Shown here piece after piece: positions 1 through 4,193 of a stretch of 5,802 bases of DNA. The DNA is from Limisphaerales bacterium. GTDB taxonomy: Bacteria; Verrucomicrobiota; Verrucomicrobiia; Limisphaerales; UBA11358. Position 1 is the stretch's first letter. Each line of letters starts with the position of its first letter. The stretch spans positions 203-6,004 of the forward strand of contig PKZR01000253.1 in assembly GCA_003133815.1 (NCBI GenBank). Reading direction: 5' to 3'. The notes beneath the pieces are model-generated. The model worked only from the letters and a program-made list of their open reading frames with translations, did no database searches and was not told the DNA's origin. The position numbers were made by a program, and so were the translations under genes.

Positions 1-1
1 G

Positions 2-85
2 GAATTTGCCGTTCTCCTGCAAGAAATCGGCGTTCGCGTGCAGGAAATTCCCGTTTTCTTGCCAGAAATCGTGGATTTCCGATCG
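2..85. repeat. Degenerate 21-bp tandem repeat, cut by the left edge
   Basis: GAAAT recurs at 23, 44 and 65 with an exact 21-bp period, and a related GAATT begins at 2. Units at 2-22, 23-43 and 44-64 agree with each other at 13 to 16 of 21 positions, with a core CCGTT...CTTGC; the fourth unit (65-85) keeps only about half. The period is a multiple of three, so both strands read as heptads. The plus frame from 2 gives units such as EIPVFLP and runs on to a stop at 185-187. The minus frame gives NFLHANA and DFLQENG and is open from about 133 leftward, with no ATG, GTG or TTG start visible. I cannot tell whether this is the end of a repeat-containing gene or a non-coding minisatellite. More copies may lie outside the window. 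Confidence 0.6.
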
Positions 86-215
86 GTTCCGGTGGGTGGA
101 CTTAAAGAAAACCGGTTGATTTTCAATGGTTTACGCAAAATCCACCCAAAATGGATGCTTTGGCAGCCCGCAAATCTTGAGAAATGAGGCTATCCGGCAG
201 TGCGACCGGGGGAAA

Positions 216-368
216 TGCCCCAAACATCTGGCGGCATTGCAGCGGGCGGGTCTGGCCGTGCAGGAACGCGGGCGGCTTTACTCGATTCCGAAGCAATATC
301 TCCCCGTGCCCGGTCAGGCCGTGGTGGATTTCGGTCATTGCCTGCTCCGGCTGGATGCGGCGGAGTAG
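216..368 (+). pseudogene. Remnant of a winged-helix (ArsR-like) transcriptional regulator
   Basis: The frame ending at the TAG at 366-368 reads KHLAALQRAGLAVQERGRLY followed by SIPKQYLPVPG and VVDFGHCLLRLD. This looks like a recognition helix, the wing of a winged-helix DNA-binding domain, and a C-terminal tail of a kind I recall from ArsR-like regulators in Verrucomicrobiota. Known proteins have a full helix-turn-helix before this point. Here, the sequence upstream of about 216 in the same frame (open from an ATG at 126) does not look like one. A neighbouring frame at about 205-235 reads GGNAPNIWRH, which could be the displaced start of the recognition helix and would imply a frameshift. I therefore call it a broken gene. 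The family assignment is from motif memory only, and a short intact protein from 126 (80 aa) is the alternative. Confidence 0.42.
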
Positions 369-389
369 AATGCGGGTGGGCGTTTTCTA

Positions 390-482
390 GCGTCCTTTCA
401 GGACGCAATATTTTGTTGGCTGATGACCAGCCACAATATGGCTGGCTAATGTCCGATGTTTCTGCGGGCCTTTACCGGCGCA
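390..482. repeat. REP-like cluster of small palindromes
   Basis: Several hairpins sit in about 93 bp. GCGTCC-TTTCA-GGACGC (390-406) is a perfect 6-bp stem followed by AATATTTT. CCAGCCA-CAATA-TGGCTGG (427-445) is a perfect 7-bp stem. TGGCTG-ATGAC-CAGCCA (417-433) is a perfect 6-bp stem that shares its right arm with the previous one, so the two exclude each other. An imperfect copy of the first hairpin type, with TGCG/CGCA ends around CCTTTA, lies at 463-482. The layout of a CCTTTC-type hairpin, a central CAGCC/GGCTG hairpin followed by GGCTAATGTCC, and a second CCTTT hairpin resembles REP-type repeats spread by IS200-like Y1 transposases. No transposase is in the window. The first hairpin could also end transcription from the regulator remnant. 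Confidence 0.5.
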
Positions 483-503
483 TTTGGAAGATAAACACGC
501 GAG

Positions 504-746
504 TCACTTTGCGTCAGTGTTTTGCTTTTCTTCCCATTCTTTTCGTTCGGCAATTGTGTCGACAAGCAAAACCACGAGCGCAGCAACAATCATTAACCAA
601 CCAATTTCCGAAACCCAAATTGGTGTTTTAGGGAAGAGGAGTCGGCAGAGGAATGCCAGAAAAATACCAATTTTGCAAAGGCGGTTAATTGTCTTTGAAT
701 ATTTTGGCGTGCCGTTGTGAAATTCTGTGCCATTACTAAATTTCAT
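504..746 (-). CDS. Possible small membrane protein, 80 aa
   Basis: I do not recognise a family. The frame starts at ATG 746-744 and stops at TGA 506-504. The first 25 residues are polar. Two hydrophobic stretches follow, at about 26-38 (IGIFLAFLCRLLF) and about 48-62 (IGWLMIVAALVVLLV). The tail is strongly charged (AERKEWEEKQ), consistent with a two-helix inner-membrane protein with basic and acidic flanks. No ribosome binding site is visible and no neighbour suggests a role. The stretch is much more AT-rich than the rest of the window: I count 40% GC over 541-780, against 65% in 1141-1200 within the next gene. This fits an acquired or decaying segment. Support is the sensible membrane topology and clean open frame only; it could be a chance frame. 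Confidence 0.42.
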   Translation of the reverse strand: MKFSNGTEFHNGTPKYSKTINRLCKIGIFLAFLCRLLFPKTPIWVSEIGWLMIVAALVVLLVDTIAERKEWEEKQNTDAK

Positions 747-841
747 AATGAATTTGATTGTTCAAAGCATGCGCCTAAATAAATTTTCTGTCCATCGCTA
801 ATTCAACCCGGTAGCCAGGCCAAGCGGCATCCGCGCCGGAA

Positions 842-870
842 TTGACAAAGTTTTCGGGCATCAGCAACAT
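842..870 (+). promoter_or_regulatory. Possible promoter of the DUF2167 gene
   Basis: A perfect -35 hexamer TTGACA (842-847) is followed after 17 bp by CAACAT (865-870), which matches the -10 consensus at only three of six positions. Transcription would begin near 877, about 55 bp before the ATG. The weak -10 keeps confidence low. The rest of 747-931 shows no gene or other structure that I can support. Confidence 0.3.
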
Positions 871-931
871 TCCGTCGGCACCAGAAGTTGCATTGGCTTT
901 CAGAGGCCGGGCCGCAAACCATCACATCATC

Positions 932-1843
932 ATGAAATCAAAACTCGCTGTTCTGCTGTCCGCCGTTCTGCTGGCTGCCACGGGCGTGGCCCGCGCGCAG
1001 GATGACACCAACAAAATCCCGCCGCAAATCATCGCGCTGCTGAAGGGGTTGAAATATCAGCAGGGCGACATTGACCTGCGCGGCGGCCTTGCGAAATTGT
1101 CCGTGCCGACCAATTTTAATTATCTCGGGCCGGACGACGCGGAGACGGTGCTGGTCAAGTTGTGGGGCAACCCGCCTTCCAACGTGAAGCCGCTCGGCCT
1201 GCTGATTCCTGCGGACATGACGCCCATCAGTTCCAACTGCTGGGTGGTGACGATTCATTACAGCGAGGACGGTTACGTGAAGGACGGCGACGCGGGCAAA
1301 ATCAATTACGACGACCTGCTCAAGCAGATGCAAAAGGGCATCGCGGAAAACAACAAGGCGCGGGAGGAGCATGGTTATCCGGACATCACGTTGGTCGGCT
1401 GGGCCGCGCCACCGCATTATGACGCTGACGCGCACAAGCTTTATTGGGCCAAGGACCTCAAGTTCGGGGATGAGCCGGCGGACACGCTCAACTACAGCAT
1501 CCGCATGCTGGGCCGCAAAGGCGTGCTGGAACTGAACGCCGTGGCCACCATCGGCCAGTTGCCGGAGATTGACCGGCAGGTGCCGCAAATCCTCGGCATG
1601 GTGGACTTCAAGGAAGGCAGCCGCTACGCGGACTTCGATCCAAAGGTGGACAAGGTGGCGACCTATGGCCTGGCCACGCTCGTGGCAGGCGGCGCGCTGG
1701 CCGCTGCGGCTAAACTGGGATTGCTCAAGGGGCTGTGGGTCGGAATCATCGCACTGAAGAAGTTCATCGTCATCGGTATCGTGGCGGTGATCGCATATTT
1801 CAAGAAACTGTTCAAGCGCGACGGCGGTTCGCCCCGGTCTTGA
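932..1843 (+). CDS. DUF2167 family secreted, membrane-anchored protein
   Basis: The protein has 303 aa and belongs, by sequence pattern, to the DUF2167 family (Pfam PF09935) of uncharacterised membrane-anchored proteins. Residues 1-22 form a signal peptide with a basic start, a Leu/Ala-rich core and an ARA cleavage site before Q23. The middle is a probable periplasmic domain with family-like blocks: YVKDGD at 115-120, GWAAPPHYD at 156-164, and NYSIRMLGRKGVLELN further on. From about 246 the C-terminus is hydrophobic, with a Gly/Ala-rich segment (about 246-266) and a second one rich in Val and Ile, then a basic tail KKLFKR. I chose ATG 932 because it places the signal peptide at the N-terminus; an in-frame TTG at 842 would put 30 unrelated residues before it. 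No Shine-Dalgarno sequence is evident. The biochemical role of the family is not known to me. It is convergent with the HIT gene. Confidence 0.87.
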   Translation: MKSKLAVLLSAVLLAATGVARAQDDTNKIPPQIIALLKGLKYQQGDIDLRGGLAKLSVPTNFNYLGPDDAETVLVKLWGNPPSNVKPLGLLIPADMTPISSNCWVVTIHYSEDGYVKDGDAGKINYDDLLKQMQKGIAENNKAREEHGYPDITLVGWAAPPHYDADAHKLYWAKDLKFGDEPADTLNYSIRMLGRKGVLELNAVATIGQLPEIDRQVPQILGMVDFKEGSRYADFDPKVDKVATYGLATLVAGGALAAAAKLGLLKGLWVGIIALKKFIVIGIVAVIAYFKKLFKRDGGSPRS

Positions 1844-1846
1844 ACA

Positions 1847-2191
1847 TCAACCCGGCGGCCATGCCATGTGGCGTCCGCCAAGAATGTGGATGTGCAGGTG
1901 CTCCACGGTCTCGCCGCCGTCCGCACCGTTGTTGATGACGAGCCGGTATCCGCTTGGCGTCAAACCCAGCTTGTCCGCGACTTCGGCGGCCTTGAGCAGC
2001 AGATGACCGAGCAGTTGCTGGTCGGCGGTTTTCGCCTCGCTGATTCGCGGAATCGCTTTCTTCGGGACGATCAAAACATGCGTGGGCGCCTGTGGATTGA
2101 TGTCGCGGAAGGCGAGCACGGAATCGTCTTCATAAACAATCGCCGCCGGAATCTCGCGGGCGATGATTTTTTCAAACAGGGTTTTGCTCAT
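1847..2191 (-). CDS. HIT family protein, Hint-type purine nucleoside phosphoramidase
   Basis: This is a complete 114-aa histidine triad protein, the usual length for bacterial Hint. The HIT motif HLHIHIL lies at residues 98-104; by family knowledge H100 is the nucleophile that forms the AMP-protein intermediate. The start (FEKIIAREIPAAIVYEDD), the central HVLIVPKKAI block and the closing GGRHMAWPPG are typical of the Hint branch, whose members hydrolyse AMP-lysine or aminoacyl-AMP-type phosphoramidates in the cytoplasm. The physiological substrate cannot be read from sequence. It lies downstream of nrdR and the 185-aa gene on the same strand and may be cotranscribed with them. However, a long inverted repeat ends only 11 bp before its ATG and could alter its expression. 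No Shine-Dalgarno sequence precedes the start. Confidence 0.93.
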   Translation of the reverse strand: MSKTLFEKIIAREIPAAIVYEDDSVLAFRDINPQAPTHVLIVPKKAIPRISEAKTADQQLLGHLLLKAAEVADKLGLTPSGYRLVINNGADGGETVEHLHIHILGGRHMAWPPG

Positions 2192-2202
2192 AAATTTTTA
2201 TC

Positions 2203-2309
2203 AACCACGAATGGACACGGATAAACACGGATGAAAAAATTTGCAGCCTGACGACGCTTCGCGGATTTTTTGAAATTGAATCCGTGTCCATCTGTGCCCA
2301 TCCGTGATT
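2203..2309 (-). repeat. Long inverted repeat with 10-bp internal periodicity
   Basis: Arms 2203-2232 and 2280-2309 are 30 bp each, match at 24 of 30 positions as an inverted repeat, and enclose a 47-bp loop. Each arm is three 10-bp units of the type CACGGATRRA. All six mismatches are transitions. On the minus-strand RNA, the strand that carries the neighbouring genes, five of them become G-U pairs, so 29 of 30 positions can pair; only 25 can on the plus-strand RNA. AAAAAAT and ATTTTTT at the loop ends could extend the stem after small internal loops. The element fills 107 of the 122 bp between the 185-aa gene and the HIT gene. From memory, similar CACGGAT arrays are scattered through Verrucomicrobiota genomes. 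Confidence 0.85.
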
Positions 2310-2313
2310 AAAT

Positions 2314-2871
2314 CTATTCCACGACGAGCGCACACTCGCTTTTCTCCGGCTCCGCAGTCAGGCAGCCGCGCAGATATTCCACGACCTGTTCCTGCATTTT
2401 TTCGCAGCGGGCGCTCCAGCGTCGCGCTCCGGCGAGCTGCTTGACGCAGCCGCGCAATCCGCGAAAGCGCAGGACGCGCGGCGACTGGCGGAGCTGCTGG
2501 CGCAGTTCGTCGCGTAATTTCGGGAAGAAAAACAATTCCAAACTGTCGGCGGATTGCCGCGCGAGCAGTCCGAGGTCGGTCTCGATGATTTCCTGCGAGC
2601 GCTCTTCGAGTTCGCCGGCCCGGATGGTGAGGCCGAGGCCGCGTAAAACCTTTTCCAGCGCACCGGCAAATTCGCCGACGGTGACGGTTTCGCGTTCGAG
2701 TTCGACTTTGAAATAATGAAAGACGGATGCGGCGGCGTGGCGCAGGATTTCCGGGTCGAGCGTTCCTTCGCAGGAGCCGACAATCTCAACGGAAATCATT
2801 TCGGCGGAGCAGGGGACGCTTTCGCCGTTGGTGAACTTGAACAGCAGGCAGTCGTTGGACAATGCAATCAT
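2314..2871 (-). CDS. Uncharacterised 185-aa protein coupled to nrdR
   Basis: I do not recognise a family. The start codon overlaps the nrdR stop in an ATGA (2871-2868), so translation is probably coupled and the product is expected in the same conditions as NrdR. There is no signal peptide or membrane segment, so it should be cytoplasmic. Residues 1-35 look like beta strands (CLLFKFTNG, MISVEIVG). Residues 39-80 look helical. From about 82 to the end it is highly charged and probably alpha-helical, with a run of Glu and then many Arg (RRWSARCEKMQEQVVEYLRG). Seven cysteines are spread at 8, 21, 34, 142, 156, 170 and 180, not in CxxC pairs, so no zinc ribbon is evident. A short stretch, GEFAGAL then LRGL (66-79), resembles GEFVGKL and LRGL in the NrdR ATP-cone, which may be chance. 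The gene is well framed and convincingly coding. Confidence 0.82.
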   Translation of the reverse strand: MIALSNDCLLFKFTNGESVPCSAEMISVEIVGSCEGTLDPEILRHAAASVFHYFKVELERETVTVGEFAGALEKVLRGLGLTIRAGELEERSQEIIETDLGLLARQSADSLELFFFPKLRDELRQQLRQSPRVLRFRGLRGCVKQLAGARRWSARCEKMQEQVVEYLRGCLTAEPEKSECALVVE

Positions 2872-3323
2872 TTGGCGGCCTCCATTTTTTTTACTTCCTG
2901 AATAAAATCCGTCGCCTCCTGAAACCGGCGATAAACGCTGGCGAAGCGGACATAGGCGACATCGTCCAACCCGCGCAATCCTTCCATGACAAGCTTGCCG
3001 ACGAATTCGCCCGGCACTTCGCCCTCGAATTTCTCCGTGACGACGGCGACGATGTGATCCACGAGATCGTCAATCGCCTTGGGGCTGATGGGACGCTTTT
3101 GGCAGGCTTTCTTGATGCCGGACAAAAGTTTGTCGCGCGAAAACTCCTCGCGCCGGCCGTCGCGCTTCAAAACCATCAAACCTTCGTGCTCAACTTCCTC
3201 ATAGGTGGTGAAGCGGTGGGCGCATTTGGCGCATTCGCGGCGGCGGCGGATGGTCGCGCCTTCGCGCGAGGCGCGCGAATCAATGACCTTGTCATCCTGA
3301 TCACCGCATTTTGGGCAACGCAT
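2868..3323 (-). CDS. nrdR: Transcriptional repressor NrdR
   Basis: This is a complete 151-aa NrdR, the zinc-finger and ATP-cone repressor that reads (d)ATP levels and shuts off ribonucleotide reductase genes. The zinc ribbon has C3, C6, C31 and C34, with the conserved DSR (15-17) and RRRREC (26-31) basic region that contacts DNA. The ATP-cone spans about 49-139: VLKRDGRREEF binds nucleotide, and VAYVRFASVYR (122-132) is the family signature. I chose ATG 3323 because NrdR proteins start MxCPxC; the frame is open further upstream to 3497, but that would run through the promoter. The last base pairs overlap the start of the 185-aa gene. No ribonucleotide reductase gene is in the window. Two NrdR-box-like palindromes just upstream suggest autoregulation. 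No strong Shine-Dalgarno sequence is present. Confidence 0.96.
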   Translation of the reverse strand: MRCPKCGDQDDKVIDSRASREGATIRRRRECAKCAHRFTTYEEVEHEGLMVLKRDGRREEFSRDKLLSGIKKACQKRPISPKAIDDLVDHIVAVVTEKFEGEVPGEFVGKLVMEGLRGLDDVAYVRFASVYRRFQEATDFIQEVKKMEAAK

Positions 3324-3327
3324 AAAA

Positions 3328-3374
3328 CCACAGCTAATTGTGGCTGCTATTTTGTAACACACTGGATTTTGTGG
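3328..3374 (-). promoter_or_regulatory. Tandem NrdR-box-like operators upstream of nrdR
   Basis: Two 16-bp imperfect palindromes, CCACAGCTAATTGTGG (3328-3343) and ACACTGGATTTTGTGG (3359-3374), match the NrdR box consensus ACACWATATATWGTGT at 10 and 12 of 16 positions, including the CAC/GTG ends. They start 31 bp apart, three helical turns, which is the usual spacing of paired NrdR boxes. The distal box covers the promoter spacer and touches the -35; the proximal box starts at the predicted transcription start and ends 4 bp before the nrdR ATG. The layout fits repression by NrdR of its own transcript. Confidence 0.65.
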
Positions 3375-3379
3375 GTCAA
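3351..3379 (-). promoter_or_regulatory. Predicted nrdR promoter
   Basis: On the minus strand, TTGACC (3379-3374, five of six consensus bases) is followed after exactly 17 bp by TACAAA (3356-3351, four of six). Transcription would begin near 3344, giving a leader of about 20 nt. It overlaps the distal NrdR-box-like palindrome. Confidence 0.55.
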
Positions 3380-3436
3380 GAAGTGGTTGTGCACAGGAAA
3401 GTCGCCCAAAAGTGCTTCTTTTCAGGAAAACGACTC

Positions 3437-3464
3437 TTGCTATCGCCCGATTTTCGGTTATTTT
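3437..3464 (+). promoter_or_regulatory. Possible efp promoter
   Basis: TTGCTA (3437-3442) and TATTTT (3459-3464) each match the sigma-70 consensus at four of six positions and are 16 bp apart. The start would be near 3471, about 40 nt before the efp ATG. The region is AT-rich and other hexamer pairs are possible. The NrdR-box-like sites lie more than 60 bp upstream, so NrdR control of efp is not suggested by position. Confidence 0.35.
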
Positions 3465-3511
3465 CTCCGGCTCACGCTTGGAAAAACTCCAACGCAAAGC
3501 ATTTTTATTTT

Positions 3512-4069
3512 ATGGCAACAGCAAGCGATATTCGCCGAGGCATGGCGATCAATTACAACGGCGACATTTCAGTGGTGCTCGATTTCCAGCACCGCACGCC
3601 CGGCAATCTGCGTGCGTTTGTGCAGGCGACGCTCCGCAGCATCAAGACCGGCAAGGCCTCTGATGTGCGCTTCAGCTCGACCGAAAAAATCGATCCGGTG
3701 CCGATGATGACGACGAAGATGGAGTTCAGCTACAAGGACGGCGCGGATTTTGTCTTCACGAACCCGGAAAATTACGAGACGGTCACCATCGCGGCGGAAC
3801 TGGTCGGCGACGCGAAAAATTTCCTCGTGGAGAACGCGCCGGTGACGGTGGTGTTCGTGGAAGAGAAGGCGGTTTCCGTGGAAGTGCCGGCCAGCGTCAT
3901 CCTCACGGTGACGGACGCGCCGGAAGGCATCCGCGGCGATTCGGCCAACAACGTGCAAAAGCCGGTCACGGTGGAGACGGGAATCACGGTGCAGGCGCCG
4001 CTGTTCATCAAGACGGGGGAGAAGATCAAAATTGACACGCGTACCGGCAAATACATGGAACGCGCCTGA
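3512..4069 (+). CDS. efp: Translation elongation factor P
   Basis: This complete 185-aa EF-P has the normal length and three beta-barrel domains. It binds between the ribosomal P and E sites and relieves stalling at polyproline. The KOW-like domain I begins DIRRGMAINYNGD. Domain III carries the family signature at 150-169 (KPVTVETG, then APLFIKTG) and ends DTRTGKYMER. The loop that reaches the peptidyl-transferase centre reads FQHRTPGNLRAF (25-36). By alignment on PG, N32 stands where B. subtilis Lys32, E. coli Lys34 or the rhamnosylated Arg of other EF-Ps stands, so the usual modification residue is missing; R28 and R34 flank it. I chose ATG 3512 because the family starts here and upstream codons in the open frame are unrelated. 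No Shine-Dalgarno sequence is evident. A terminator follows, so it is probably monocistronic. Confidence 0.95.
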   Translation: MATASDIRRGMAINYNGDISVVLDFQHRTPGNLRAFVQATLRSIKTGKASDVRFSSTEKIDPVPMMTTKMEFSYKDGADFVFTNPENYETVTIAAELVGDAKNFLVENAPVTVVFVEEKAVSVEVPASVILTVTDAPEGIRGDSANNVQKPVTVETGITVQAPLFIKTGEKIKIDTRTGKYMERA

Positions 4070-4083
4070 CAATTAAAAATTTC

Positions 4084-4103
4084 AAATCTCAAGCCTGAGA
4101 TTT
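4084..4103 (+). other. Perfect 8-bp hairpin directly before the efp terminator
   Basis: AAATCTCA (4084-4091) and TGAGATTT (4096-4103) form a perfect stem with the 4-nt loop AGCC. ATTTCAAA occurs at both 4079-4086 and 4100-4107. Its right flank shares the four A bases that open the terminator stem, so pairing beyond the 8 bp would compete with the terminator. There is no T-run immediately after it, so it is not itself a terminator; it may protect the 3' end of the transcript. Confidence 0.5.
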
Positions 4104-4104
4104 C

Positions 4105-4136
4105 AAAAGCCCGCCGTGCGCGGGCTTTTCATTTTT
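4105..4136 (+). terminator. Rho-independent terminator of efp
   Basis: A perfect 10-bp stem AAAAGCCCGC / GCGGGCTTTT (4105-4114 and 4120-4129) with the 5-nt loop CGTGC is followed by CATTTTT. The stem begins 36 bp after the efp stop. The A-rich left flank could let it act in both directions, but no minus-strand gene reads into it. Confidence 0.88.
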
Positions 4137-4193
4137 CCGGCGGAATTGCTTTGCAACGCAAACGCATTCGGCTATTTCTCACTGGACACAAGT

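Noticed and set aside
2..85. A CRISPR array
   Set aside because: Units are directly adjacent, degenerate and 21 bp long, with no spacers and no cas genes nearby.
200..631. A 143-aa open frame on the plus strand
   Set aside because: It crosses the REP-like hairpins, runs antisense to the small membrane frame and shows no domain; composition looks random.
842..931. A TTG start for the DUF2167 protein
   Set aside because: It would bury the signal peptide 30 residues inside the protein; the TTG is instead the first half of a TTGACA hexamer.
938..1588. A 216-aa open frame on the minus strand
   Set aside because: It lies wholly opposite the DUF2167 coding frame, is rich in Arg, His and Gln as expected from antisense reading of GC-rich codons, and has no family-like pattern.
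3324..3497. A longer N-terminus for NrdR
   Set aside because: The extension would put 58 unrelated residues before the MRCPKCG start and would overlap the promoter and operator-like sites.
2862..3707. A 281-aa open frame on the plus strand
   Set aside because: It runs antisense through nrdR and into efp in a wrong frame; both real genes have clear family motifs.
4151..4178. A ptsI promoter TTGCAA...TATTTC
   Set aside because: The -10 matches at only three of six positions and would leave a leader of about 9 nt; support is too weak to list.
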